Source of the DNA: Nonomuraea roseoviolacea subsp. carminata
GTDB taxonomy: Bacteria; Actinomycetota; Actinomycetes; Streptosporangiales; Streptosporangiaceae
Length of the DNA stretch: 64,000 nt
NCBI RefSeq assembly: GCF_024172185.1
Contig: NZ_JAMZEC010000001.1
Location: 930,001 to 994,000 of the forward strand
Direction of reading: 5' to 3'
Made by a program: the position numbers and the translations under genes. Position 1 is the stretch's first letter. Each line of letters opens with the position of its first letter. Under the pieces are notes generated by a model. That model had not been told where the DNA came from. It worked only from the letters and a program-made list of their open reading frames with translations, and made no database searches. Shown here in pieces: positions 14,285-22,407 of this stretch.

Positions 14285-15418
14285 TCACTTGTGGCGGACG
14301 AACGCCGGGGTGAGCGCCGGATTGTCGTAGTAGCGATGGAACACCGGAGTCGCCCCGCCGGAGATCGGCGGCACGATCCACGACCAGTCCGCCGGGCAGA
14401 CCCGTCCCGCCTTCTCCTCCCGCGCCAGGTGCGTCAGGAAGCGCCGTGCCTCGGTGTGGTGGTCGGACATCGTCACCCCGGCCCGTTCGAACGAGTGCAG
14501 CACCGCCACGTTCAGCTCCACCAGCGCGTGGTCGCGCCACAGCGACCGCTCGGTGGAGGTGTCCAGCCCGAGCCGGGCCGCCACCACCGGGAGCTGGTCG
14601 TAGCGGTCCACGTCGGCCAGGTTGCGGGCGCCGATCTCCGCGCCCATGTACCACCCGTTGAACGGCGCGCACGGGTAGCAGATCCCGCCGATCTCCAGGC
14701 ACAGGTCCGAGATGGCCGGGACGGCGTGCCAGCGCAGCCCGAGCTCCTCGAACCACCGGTAGTGCGGATGGACGATCGGCACCTCCAGGACCGCGTCGCC
14801 CGGCAGGGTGCACAGCAGGGGCCCGCCGCGCCCGGACCGCACGACCAGCGGCAGCACGTCGAACCGCCCGCCCGCGCCGCGCCAGCCCGACGCCCTGACC
14901 AGCTCCGTGAAGTCGGCCTGGCGCGGGTCGCCCACCACCCGCCCGTCGGCGGCGCGGTATCCGGCGTAGCGGATGAGCTGCTCGTTCAGGATGCGGGGCC
15001 CGGGCCGGCCGGGCACGTCGGGGGCGAACACCGTGATGGCGGGCCGGATCCGGCCGCCGTTGGTGACCTCGCGCAGGTGCTCCACGCACTCGATCGCGAC
15101 GCCCTCGGCGCTGGTGACCTGCCGCCGGTCGCGCACCCGCAGCGACCGCCAGTACAGGCGGCCGATGCAGCGGTTGCTGTTGCGCCAGGCCACCCGGGCG
15201 CCGAACTCCAGCTCGGCGAAGGTGTGCGCGTAGGTGCCGTACCGCGCGATGTCGGCGGCCACCTCCCGCAGCCGGGCGTGCGGGGGTCCCGCGGCGGGGT
15301 TCTCCGCGTGGAAGAGCCTGATGAAGCGCTCGGCCTCGCGGACGTCGATGGTCCGCTCGATGAGCGTCTGCACGGCGATCGAGTCGAAGGGACGGAGAGA
15401 TCTGATCCAGGTACGCAC
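14285..15418 (-). CDS. nos: Bacterial nitric oxide synthase oxygenase
   Basis: 377-residue heme enzyme that oxidises L-arginine to citrulline and nitric oxide. The heme-thiolate motif is WRNSNRCIGR with Cys84 as axial ligand. The arginine-binding motif PFNGWYMGAEIGARNL supplies the substrate Glu, and CYPCAPF and DWSWIVPPISG are further conserved blocks. As in other bacterial forms there is no reductase domain, so electrons must come from separate flavoproteins. The GTG at 15418 gives an N-terminus about 17 residues longer than Bacillus NOS; no good ribosome site is visible. No nitration-pathway P450 or peptide synthetase is adjacent, so a general protective or signalling role is as likely as metabolite biosynthesis. 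Confidence 0.93.
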   Translation of the reverse strand: MRTWIRSLRPFDSIAVQTLIERTIDVREAERFIRLFHAENPAAGPPHARLREVAADIARYGTYAHTFAELEFGARVAWRNSNRCIGRLYWRSLRVRDRRQVTSAEGVAIECVEHLREVTNGGRIRPAITVFAPDVPGRPGPRILNEQLIRYAGYRAADGRVVGDPRQADFTELVRASGWRGAGGRFDVLPLVVRSGRGGPLLCTLPGDAVLEVPIVHPHYRWFEELGLRWHAVPAISDLCLEIGGICYPCAPFNGWYMGAEIGARNLADVDRYDQLPVVAARLGLDTSTERSLWRDHALVELNVAVLHSFERAGVTMSDHHTEARRFLTHLAREEKAGRVCPADWSWIVPPISGGATPVFHRYYDNPALTPAFVRHK

Positions 15419-16116
15419 GCAGAAACCAGCACTTCTCTCTCACGGAACACCCCGCCGATTCCGGGTCGGCGGCACGCTCCTGCCGGCGGCGCCCCTCTCC
15501 GCACCGCCCGTCGGCCTGTCCGCGGCCACCCCATCCTGGCGTCTCGCCCCGGCGTTGTCACGGCAAATGCAAGAAGGTGTGACCTTACCGCTACAAAGCG
15601 TGAACCATCGGTCGGTCCGCACTCCGGCGACATGCCTCAAGAGACGCCCGCCCGAACGCTGCCCAACACCTTCCCGGCGCAGCCTCACGACTCACGACGG
15701 TGTAGCGGATCACGAGATCAGGTGCGAAGTTGATCAAGTTGCGGGTCATAGCAGTGCAATCCGAGGCGCTGGGCTACCTCTGGGTTTCGTGCATCTGCGC
15801 AGCCTCGGCGTCGCTGGATGGGCATTCGCCCCCCCACACAGCCAGGTCGTAACTCATGGCAGAGATCCTGTCAGCCGGGATCTGTCGGCGCGCACGCGTC
15901 AGGCTCACCCTGGCGCGGCGGCAGGCGGGCAGGCTTCCACGGCAGCCCGCTCGGACGGTCAGGAAACGATCGCGCTGCCCGGCGCTGGAGCGCGTGACGA
16001 GAACTTGCTCGACACGCACCACCCAGACCGTCTACCGGCACCCGATGAGGCCGGTCATCGTCCATGGACACCTCTTCGGGACCGGCGAGTCGTTCGTCCC
16101 ATGGCTCCCGGAACGA
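15419..16116. other. Long stretch without an intact gene
   Basis: About 700 bases between the NOS start and the tRNA terminator hold no convincing full gene. Composition is less GC-rich than the flanks around 15580-15780. The only recognisable piece is a 27-codon gene fragment at 15774-15857. The stretch beside a tRNA gene looks like decayed accessory DNA, but no integrase or att repeat was found. Confidence 0.5.
15774..15857 (-). pseudogene. Fragment of an MSYDLAVW-type hypothetical protein
   Basis: Encodes MSYDLAVWGGECPSSDAEAA plus seven residues and then stops. The first residues match the N-terminus of a family of small hypothetical proteins I recall from streptomycetes and relatives (MSYDLAVWEG...), which are normally well over 100 residues. 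Nothing downstream continues the family, so this is probably a truncated remnant. The family name and function are unknown. Confidence 0.4.
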
Positions 16117-16154
16117 CTCAGGCCCCCTGCCTGTCTCCAGATAGGGGGCCTGAG
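16117..16154 (-). terminator. Terminator downstream of tRNA-Asn
   Basis: Perfect 12-bp hairpin: CTCAGGCCCCCT at 16117-16128 and AGGGGGCCTGAG at 16143-16154 with a 14-base loop, starting 24 bases past the tRNA 3' end. No U tract follows on the minus strand. Confidence 0.65.
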
Positions 16155-16177
16155 CTGTGTCCCTCAGGACTGCGAAG

Positions 16178-16249
16178 CTCCCGCGATAGGACTCGAACCT
16201 ATAACCTGCCGGTTAACAGCCGGCTGCTCTGCCGTTGAGCTACGCGGGA
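16178..16249 (-). tRNA. tRNA-Asn (anticodon GTT)
   Basis: The minus strand reads as a 72-base cloverleaf. The acceptor arms are TCCCGCG and CGCGGGA with a G discriminator; TAGCTCAACGGCAGAGCA forms the D arm; CCGGCTGTTAACCGG is the anticodon arm with GTT at its centre; GGTTCGAGTCC is the T arm. CCA is not encoded. The D- and T-arm consensus bases are all present. Confidence 0.95.
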
Positions 16250-16304
16250 TCGCTCGTTCGCGCTGATCGGCGGGCTTTTTTGGCCCTTCCGTTCGGCGCA
16301 GGAC

Positions 16305-16311
16305 TAGATTA
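16305..16311. promoter_or_regulatory. Overlapping divergent -10 elements (tRNA-Asn / YtxH-like gene)
   Basis: TAGATTA reads TAGATT on the + strand and TAATCT on the minus strand, each a good TANNNT -10. It lies 56 bases upstream of the tRNA and 65 bases upstream of the + strand ATG. Same symmetrical layout as upstream of galK. Confidence 0.4.
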
Positions 16312-16375
16312 GCGCACTCCTGGAGTGCGTGTCGCATCGTCATCGGGGTAGGCCCGGTGTCAGCGGAGGTGCGAA

Positions 16376-16687
16376 ATGCGATATCGAATGACATTCGCCG
16401 TCGGTCTGGCCGTCGGGTACGTGCTCGGCAGCCGCGCGGGCCGTGAGCGGTACGAGCAGATCAAGAAGATGGCCCAGCGTGTGGCCGACGACCCGAGGGT
16501 GCAGGAGGCCGCGGGCGTCATGGGCGCGCAGGTGTCGAAGGTGGCCGGGGTGGCCCGCGACCGGGTCGGCGGCACGCTGCAGGAGAAGATCCCCTTCCTG
16601 GGCGGCCACGACCACGACTCGGGCACCGGCTGGCCGGAGGACAGCGTGCGGCAGAAGAAGCCCGACGAGACCGGTATCCCCTACTGA
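16376..16687 (+). CDS. Small YtxH-like membrane-anchored protein
   Basis: 103-residue protein. Residues 5-19 form one membrane segment (MTFAVGLAVGYVLGSRAGRE), followed by an amphipathic basic helix (RYEQIKKMAQRVADDPRVQE) and a polar tail. This arrangement (short anchor, GSRAGRERYEQI motif, charged tail) is typical of actinobacterial YtxH-type proteins of unknown function, sometimes linked to envelope stress. GGAGG lies 7 bases before the ATG. It stands alone; a short GGCCC-GAAA-GGGCC hairpin at 16834-16847 may end the transcript. Confidence 0.75.
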   Translation: MRYRMTFAVGLAVGYVLGSRAGRERYEQIKKMAQRVADDPRVQEAAGVMGAQVSKVAGVARDRVGGTLQEKIPFLGGHDHDSGTGWPEDSVRQKKPDETGIPY

Positions 16688-16849
16688 CCGGACGGGCGCG
16701 TCCCCGCGCGCACCGGTCGCCGGACGGCACCGGTCCTCCGGGAGATCGACGGGCGTGTGCGGCGGCTTCTCCAGGCCGCCCACGCGCCCGCCCCGGGTCC
16801 CTTCCCCGATGAGATGGCGCGACGGCCAGGGAAGGCCCGAAAGGGCCCC

Positions 16850-17323
16850 TCAGACGCCCATGCTCCGCCGTACGCCCTCCAGGGCCTGCTCGGCCTGGGC
16901 GCGCAGGCCGGGGTCGGTGGGGTCGAGGCCGTCGTCGAAGACCAGGGTCCAGCCCAGCATGTCGCCGCCGGGCCGGCGCCGGGCGACCAGCCGCACGCCG
17001 CCCCGCCCGGGCAGCGACACGTGCTTGTTGACGATGATCGTGGAGTTGACCCGCTCCCGCACGGTCTCGGGCAGCAGCCGCGGCTCGGCGATGCGCTCGC
17101 GGTGCCAGGCGCCGTCCATGGTGAGGACGCGCAGCCCCTCCTCGTCCCACGCCGCCTTGTCGACCGTCTCGTACGGCACCCGCGTGCCGTCGGACATGAA
17201 CAGCGCGCGGTCGGTCGCGACCACGTAGCCGCCGTCGGACCCGGCGAAGGTGAGCACCCGCTCCCCCGGCTCGGTGGCCAGGGACTTGCGGACGTCGGAG
17301 GGCAGGCGGCGCAGCAGGCTCAT
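16850..17323 (-). CDS. Conserved actinobacterial hypothetical protein
   Basis: 157-residue soluble protein with no signal or membrane segment. The sequence reads like a beta-rich PH/GRAM-type fold: VLTFAGSDGGYVVATDRALF, then RVPYETVDKAAWDEEGLRVL, each strand-turn-strand. The C-terminus is a helix (GLRAQAEQALEGVRRSMGV). I recognise the general type (a short actinobacterial protein starting MSLLRRLPSDVRKSL) but no function. Its ATG overlaps the stop of the upstream glycosidase (ATGA), so the two are in one operon. Confidence 0.75.
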   Translation of the reverse strand: MSLLRRLPSDVRKSLATEPGERVLTFAGSDGGYVVATDRALFMSDGTRVPYETVDKAAWDEEGLRVLTMDGAWHRERIAEPRLLPETVRERVNSTIIVNKHVSLPGRGGVRLVARRRPGGDMLGWTLVFDDGLDPTDPGLRAQAEQALEGVRRSMGV

Positions 17324-18594
17324 GCCCCCACGTTATCGGCGAGCAGGTCGAGGGTGAGCGCGGCGCTCCACGAGAAGTCGCGGCAGCCGCGCCCGCTGCC
17401 GTCGAACGGGTCGAAGCACTCCCGGAACCCCGCCTGCCGGACGAGGCGCAGCGTGCCGCCGGTGAGCTGGTCGCGCAGCGGTCCGAGGCCGTGCACGGAG
17501 GCGGCGCGGCGCAGCAGCCAGTTGGTGTTCACCCAGGAGGGGCCGCGCCAGTAGCGGGTGCGGTCGAACTGGGACGCGCGGATCTCGCAGCTCGGCACCG
17601 GGTAGCCGGTCGCGCCCATGAAGCGGGCCGACTGGAGCACGTCGACGAGCGCGCCGACGTGCTCGCCGGGCAGCCAGGGGTCGAGCAGCGGCCCGAACCC
17701 GCCGACCGTGCAGATCGGGATGAGCCGGTCGGTACGCAGGTCGCGCGCGTAGAAGCAGCCGTCCCAGAGGCGCTCCAGCAGCCCGCGCCGGATCCGCTCG
17801 GCCTGCTCGGCGTGCGGGCCGGGGTCGGCGCCGGCCAGCGGCGCGAGCTCGGCCAGCGCCTGGCAGGAGGCCAGCCAGATGCCGTTGAACAGCGGGCACT
17901 CGATGGCGAACGGGTGGTCGTCGCGCAGGTACTCGGCCCGGTAGCCGGCGTCGCGGTAGCGCAGGGCGAGCCAGACGTACCGGTCGTGGTCGCTGTCGGG
18001 GTGGCGTTCGTCCAGGTCGAGGTTGCGGTAGCCGTAGCGGATCTCGGGCAGGGCGGCGAGCGGCCGGTCCCAGGCGGGGCTGTCGTCCATCCCGGACTCC
18101 CAGGGATGGACGATCGCGGCGAGCCCGGCCCCGCCGAGGTCGCGGGCGGCGGCGAGGTAGCGGTGCTGCGCGACCAGCGCCGGGAAGGCGCGCCGCACGA
18201 ACGCGACGTCCCCGGTGTGCCGGTAGATCCACCACAGGGCGAGCCCGTGGACGGGTGGCGCGGTCAGACCGGAGGTGAGCACGCGGGGCGCCGCGGCGTG
18301 GTCGTGCGAGCGCCAGACGGACGGCCCGGGGAAGTACGCCTCGGGCGTGTGGAAGACGATGTGCGGGACCATCCCGGTGGCCCACTGCCCGGCGAGCAGG
18401 CTGAGGAGCTCGGCGCGGGACCTGTCGGGGCGGTGCCGGGCGAGGCCGATCGCCACGAACGCGGAGTCCCAGCTCCATTGATGGGGGTAGAGGCCGGGCG
18501 CGGGCACGGTGGCGGTCCCCGTCCAGTTCGCGTCGAGCACGGACAGCGCCTCACGCCCGAGCGCGGCGTCGTCGACCGCTGGCCGCGCATCCAT
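17320..18594 (-). CDS. GH63-type glycosidase (glucosylglycerate/mannosylglycerate hydrolase-like)
   Basis: 424-residue (alpha/alpha)6-barrel hydrolase. Diagnostic pieces are YPHQWSWDSAF, HPWESGMDDSP, RHPDSDHDRYVWLALRY, ECPLFNGIWLASC and RYWRGPSWVNTNWLL. This combination matches the small GH63 enzymes that release glycerate from glucosylglycerate or mannosylglycerate, compatible solutes of actinobacteria, and distinguishes it from large glycogen-debranching enzymes. The general acid is probably the Asp of SGMDD. No signal peptide, so cytoplasmic. First gene of a two-gene overlapping operon. Substrate is inference from family. Confidence 0.75.
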   Translation of the reverse strand: MDARPAVDDAALGREALSVLDANWTGTATVPAPGLYPHQWSWDSAFVAIGLARHRPDRSRAELLSLLAGQWATGMVPHIVFHTPEAYFPGPSVWRSHDHAAAPRVLTSGLTAPPVHGLALWWIYRHTGDVAFVRRAFPALVAQHRYLAAARDLGGAGLAAIVHPWESGMDDSPAWDRPLAALPEIRYGYRNLDLDERHPDSDHDRYVWLALRYRDAGYRAEYLRDDHPFAIECPLFNGIWLASCQALAELAPLAGADPGPHAEQAERIRRGLLERLWDGCFYARDLRTDRLIPICTVGGFGPLLDPWLPGEHVGALVDVLQSARFMGATGYPVPSCEIRASQFDRTRYWRGPSWVNTNWLLRRAASVHGLGPLRDQLTGGTLRLVRQAGFRECFDPFDGSGRGCRDFSWSAALTLDLLADNVGA

Positions 18595-18626
18595 TCACTT
18601 ACTATGCGCCGCCCGGCGTTCGGAAG

Positions 18627-18785
18627 CTATGTCCTCTTCGTCCACTTTGACAGAAGCATTACGCCCGCGGCGACGAGGCCGATGATGAGACCCCACTTCA
18701 GCAGGGTGAAGGCGAGACCCAGGAGCGGGCCGATGAGCACCAGCGCGGCGAGCACGGCCGCGGCGATCAGAAGAATGCGTCCCAT
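18627..18785 (-). CDS. 52-residue two-helix membrane protein
   Basis: Short open frame: MGRILLIAAAVLAALVLIGP, then LLGLAFTLLKWGLIIGLVAA, then GVMLLSKWTKRT. Two hydrophobic helices with a basic tail, as in small phage-shock-like or toxin-like membrane peptides; no family is recognised. There is no ribosome site next to the ATG, but TATCGT lies 6 bases upstream and would make a leaderless mRNA. It is 32 bases upstream of the glycosidase start and may be co-transcribed with it. Confidence 0.6.
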   Translation of the reverse strand: MGRILLIAAAVLAALVLIGPLLGLAFTLLKWGLIIGLVAAGVMLLSKWTKRT

Positions 18786-18943
18786 GCTTTGACGATAAAA
18801 GATCCTTTAAGCATCTTGCAGGTGACACAGGGTTCAATCAGGGTCATGTCAGGGACCTCCCCCAGTTGCCGGAACCAACCCACCACGACTCCCGTTAAGC
18901 CGGTAAAAGCGGGGGATCGGGGACCCTCTTCAGGGGGAGCGGG

Positions 18944-20209
18944 ATGAGCCTGGGACCACCCATGAGCAGGGAAGGGGCCGAGTACGCGCTGCGTGCCCGG
19001 GCCGAGGAGCGCGACCGCATCTCGGGGCACCTGCTCGACCTCGAATCACACACCACCTACCAACTCCTCAAGGGCGCCCCGCTGCGGGGCCTCACCCAGC
19101 GCCGCTGGGCCGCCGGACAGGGCGCCCTGACCGCGCTGTGGACGCTGTACGACGCCTACCGGGGCGTCCTGCGCGACGCCGAGCAGCTCAGGGCGTCGCG
19201 CGGGCGGCTCGGCTCGGAGCAGCTCGCCGCGCTGACGGGCCTGCTGGCCGGCCCGTCCGTGGTGCTGAAGGCCGCGGTCAAGCCGGTCGAGCAGCGCTCG
19301 CTGCTGCCCGAGCAGGACGAGCGGCTCAGCCTCGACGAGGCCGTGGCCCGCATGGACGCCTCCTTCCAGGAGGTCACGGACGTGCTGGCGGACGTCGACG
19401 CCGTCTGGTCGGCGGCGCTGCCCCGGCTCGACGCGGCCGACGCGCTGTTACGCGAGGTGATCGCCCTCCGGCGGGAACTGGACGCCCCCGACACCGGCGG
19501 CCCCGAGTCCGCGGCCATGGCGGTCGACCCCGGCCCGGCGGATGTGGCGGGAGACGTGGCGGGCGACCTCGGGCCGGCGGGCGTGGGCGGGGAGTTGCGG
19601 CGGATGCGGGCGTCCGTCCTGGAGGACCCTCTGGGCGCGCCGCCGTCCCCCCAGGACCTCGACCGGATCGATCGCCTCCTCGCCACCCACCGAGCGGACC
19701 TGGAAGAGGCGCTGCGGGCCAGGCGTGAGTACGGCCGGCGGCGCGAGGAGCTGGCCGCCGCGCTGGACAGGGTGCGGGCCGCCGAGAGCGAGGCCCGGCT
19801 GGCCCACGGCGCGGTGGTCGTGAAGATCGCCCTGCCGGCCCGCGCCGTGCCGCGCAGCCGCGTGGACACCTTGAGCGACGAACTGGCCCTGCTCGACGCC
19901 TCAGCCGACGACTGGCTCGCCCGGGCCCGCCGGCTGACCGCCCTGGAGCAGGCGGCGCGGCAGGCCGCCGACCAGGCGCGGGCCACGGCCGCGGCGATGT
20001 ACGGCCTGCTCGGCAGGCGTGACGAGCTGCGCGGCCGGCTCGGCGCCTGCCAGGCCATGGCGGTGCGCAGGGGCACGGCTGAGGACCCGGAGGTGACCCG
20101 CCTCCACGAGCGGGCGCGGCTGCTGTTGTGGACCGCGCCCTGCGACCTGACGAAGGCGGCCGAGGCCGTCGACCTGTACCAGCGCGCGATCCATGGAGGT
20201 GGCCGATGA
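18944..20209 (+). CDS. Coiled-coil protein, first gene of PknG-like operon
   Basis: 421-residue soluble protein, mostly alpha-helical and rich in Ala, Arg, Leu and Glu. Residues about 10-30, 150-180 and 235-290 have heptad-like spacing (RREYGRRREELAAALDRVRA), suggesting coiled coils. The central stretch (residues about 185-205) is a low-complexity linker (GPADVAGDVAGDLGPAGVGG). No catalytic motif. GGGGGAG lies 4 bases before the ATG. Its stop overlaps the start of the kinase gene, so it is translationally coupled to the signalling genes. It may be a scaffold or a substrate of the kinase; that is inference. Confidence 0.75.
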   Translation: MSLGPPMSREGAEYALRARAEERDRISGHLLDLESHTTYQLLKGAPLRGLTQRRWAAGQGALTALWTLYDAYRGVLRDAEQLRASRGRLGSEQLAALTGLLAGPSVVLKAAVKPVEQRSLLPEQDERLSLDEAVARMDASFQEVTDVLADVDAVWSAALPRLDAADALLREVIALRRELDAPDTGGPESAAMAVDPGPADVAGDVAGDLGPAGVGGELRRMRASVLEDPLGAPPSPQDLDRIDRLLATHRADLEEALRARREYGRRREELAAALDRVRAAESEARLAHGAVVVKIALPARAVPRSRVDTLSDELALLDASADDWLARARRLTALEQAARQAADQARATAAAMYGLLGRRDELRGRLGACQAMAVRRGTAEDPEVTRLHERARLLLWTAPCDLTKAAEAVDLYQRAIHGGGR

Positions 20210-22407
20210 GCGGATGTCGGCAGCCCGGCTGCACGGGCACGATCGAGGACGGCTACTGCGACCTGTGCGGCCACCCCGAGACCCCGGCGTCCCCCTTATC
20301 CGGGCCGTCCGCCGGGACCGGCGCGGGCGCAGGCACGGGCGGCACGCCGTCCCCCTCCGGCGGCTCCCCCGGATACGACGCCCCCACCCCCAGCCGCCCC
20401 CTCACCGGCCCCGTCAGCACCGGCCGCTCCCGCGCCGGAGCGCTGCCCGAGCTGGCCGACCTGCCGTCGGTGCCCTACCGGGACCCGGCCGCCGCCGTCA
20501 TGGCGAACCCCGAGGTGCCCGAGGACAAGCGCTTCTGCTCCAACCCCGACTGCGGCAAGCCGATCGGCCGCTCGCGCGACGGCCGGCCGGGCCTGAGCGC
20601 CGGGTTCTGCCCGCACTGCCGGCGCGAGTTCTCGTTCACCCCGAAGCTCGGCAAGGGCGACCTCGTCGGCGGGCAGTACCGGGTGCTGGGCTGCCTGGCG
20701 CACGGCGGCCTCGGCTGGGTCTACCTGGCCGCCGACGAGAACCTCGACGGCCGCTGGGTGGTGCTCAAGGGCCTGCTCAACACCGCCGACGCCGAGGCGC
20801 TGGCGGCGGCCGAGGCCGAGCGCCGCTTCCTCACCACGGTCGACCACCCCAACATCGTCAAGATCTTCAACTTCCAGCGGCAGGCCGGCCTCGACTACAT
20901 CGTCATGGAGTACGTGGGCGGCCAGTCGCTGCACGAGCTGCGCCGCCAGGGGCCGCAGCCGCTGCGCGAGACCCTCATGTACGGCCGCGAGATCCTGCGC
21001 GCGTTCGCGTACCTGCACGAGCAGGGCCTGGTCTACTGCGACCTGAAGCCGGCCAACGTGATCCGGGTCGGCAAGCAGCTCAGGCTCATCGACCTGGGCG
21101 CGGTCCAGAAGGTCGGCTCCCCGCCCGGCTCGTCGTGGGCGACGCTCGGCTACCACGCGCCCGAGCTGGACACGCGGCCCGCGTCGGTGGCCTCCGACCT
21201 GTACACGGTGGGGCGGACGCTGGCCGTCATGGCCATCCCGTCGTTCAGCCCGGCCAGGAACGGCGTCGAGACGCCGCTGCCCGACAGCTTCGGCACCGAG
21301 TCGTTCATCCGGCTGCTGCGCCGGGCCACCGCCCCCGACCCGGCCGCCCGCTTCCCGAGCGCCGAGGAGATGGAGGCGCAGCTCGTCGGCGTGCTGCGCG
21401 AGGTCAGCGCGATCGCCGACGGCCGCCCGTACCCGGCGCCGTCGGCGCTGTTCGGACCGGAGCGGCTCGCGGCGGGCGCGGCGCTGTCGGCCGACACCGG
21501 CCTGGTGTTCGACCCGCTCGACCCCCGCGCGGCAGCCGCGGCGCTGCCCGTGCCGCTCGCCGACCCCGAGGACCCGGCGGCGGGCGCGCTGGCGGGCCTG
21601 GTGGGGCGCGACCCCGCCCAGCTCGTCACGCAGGTGGCCGCGATGCCGCAGACCCCCGAGACCTGGCTCACCCGGGCCCGGCTGCTCGCCGAGCAGGGCG
21701 CCGAGGGGGCCGCGCAGGCGCTCGACGACGCCGAGCGCGCGCTGCCCGGCGACTGGCGGATCACCTGGTACCGCGGGGTGCGGGAGCTCGCGCTCGGGCA
21801 GGCGGCGCGGGCCGTGCCGCTGTTCGACGCGTGCTTCTCGACGCTGCCGGGCGAGTGCGCGCCCAAGCTCGCGCTCGCCTTCGCGCTGGAGTGCTCGGGC
21901 AAGGACGCCTCCCTCTGGTACGACAGCGTGTGGCGGACCGACCACGGGTACGTGAGCGCGGCCTTCGGGCTGGCCCGGTCGGGCCGGACCGGGGTGCTGG
22001 ACCAGGTGCCGCCCACCTCTTCGCACCGGGTGGCCGCGCAGCTCGCTTTGGTGGCGTCGGTCGCGCGGGCGGGGCGGCCCGAGGCGCTGCGCCCGGAGGA
22101 GCTGGCGACGGCGGCCGACCGGCTGGACGACCTGACCGACCTCGACCCGCGCCGCCGCGAGGCGATGACGGCCGAGCTGCTCCAGGCGGCGCTGGCGTGG
22201 CTGCGGAGCGCCGGCGCGCCACCGGGCGCCCCCTCAGGAGCGGGGGCGGGAGGGCTCACCGTGGCGGGCGCGCCGTTCACCGACCGAGGGCTGCGGGAGC
22301 GGCTGGAGGGCATCCTCCGCCGCCTGGCCGTCGCCGCCGACACCCGGCAGGAACGCCACGACCTCATCGACCGGGCCAACGCCGTACGCCCCCGGACGTG
22401 GCTGTGA
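20206..22407 (+). CDS. pknG: PknG-like Ser/Thr protein kinase with zinc ribbon and TPR domain
   Basis: 733-residue soluble kinase with PknG architecture. An N-terminal ribbon (CRQPGCTGTIEDGYCDLCGH) is followed by a Gly/Pro/Ser linker and a rubredoxin-like motif at residues about 109-138 (FCSNPDCGK and FCPHCRREF). The kinase domain spans about 150-410: AHGGLGWVYLA loop, Lys in VVLKGLL, VYCDLKPANVI in place of HRD, and LIDLGAV in place of DFG, both as in mycobacterial PknG. Residues about 430-733 are TPR-like. In mycobacteria PknG phosphorylates the FHA protein GarA to control glutamate metabolism. Here the probable partner FHA gene is in the same operon. Start overlaps the previous stop; GGAGG precedes it by 5 bases. 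Confidence 0.92.
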   Translation: MSGCRQPGCTGTIEDGYCDLCGHPETPASPLSGPSAGTGAGAGTGGTPSPSGGSPGYDAPTPSRPLTGPVSTGRSRAGALPELADLPSVPYRDPAAAVMANPEVPEDKRFCSNPDCGKPIGRSRDGRPGLSAGFCPHCRREFSFTPKLGKGDLVGGQYRVLGCLAHGGLGWVYLAADENLDGRWVVLKGLLNTADAEALAAAEAERRFLTTVDHPNIVKIFNFQRQAGLDYIVMEYVGGQSLHELRRQGPQPLRETLMYGREILRAFAYLHEQGLVYCDLKPANVIRVGKQLRLIDLGAVQKVGSPPGSSWATLGYHAPELDTRPASVASDLYTVGRTLAVMAIPSFSPARNGVETPLPDSFGTESFIRLLRRATAPDPAARFPSAEEMEAQLVGVLREVSAIADGRPYPAPSALFGPERLAAGAALSADTGLVFDPLDPRAAAAALPVPLADPEDPAAGALAGLVGRDPAQLVTQVAAMPQTPETWLTRARLLAEQGAEGAAQALDDAERALPGDWRITWYRGVRELALGQAARAVPLFDACFSTLPGECAPKLALAFALECSGKDASLWYDSVWRTDHGYVSAAFGLARSGRTGVLDQVPPTSSHRVAAQLALVASVARAGRPEALRPEELATAADRLDDLTDLDPRRREAMTAELLQAALAWLRSAGAPPGAPSGAGAGGLTVAGAPFTDRGLRERLEGILRRLAVAADTRQERHDLIDRANAVRPRTWL

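Noticed and set aside
15440..16266. Small open frames on both strands between NOS and the YtxH-like gene
   Set aside because: No ribosome sites, atypical composition and one runs through the tRNA; only the MSYDLAVW fragment was retained.
16834..16847. GGCCC-GAAA-GGGCC hairpin as a terminator
   Set aside because: Only 5 bp of stem; mentioned with the neighbouring gene but too weak to list separately.
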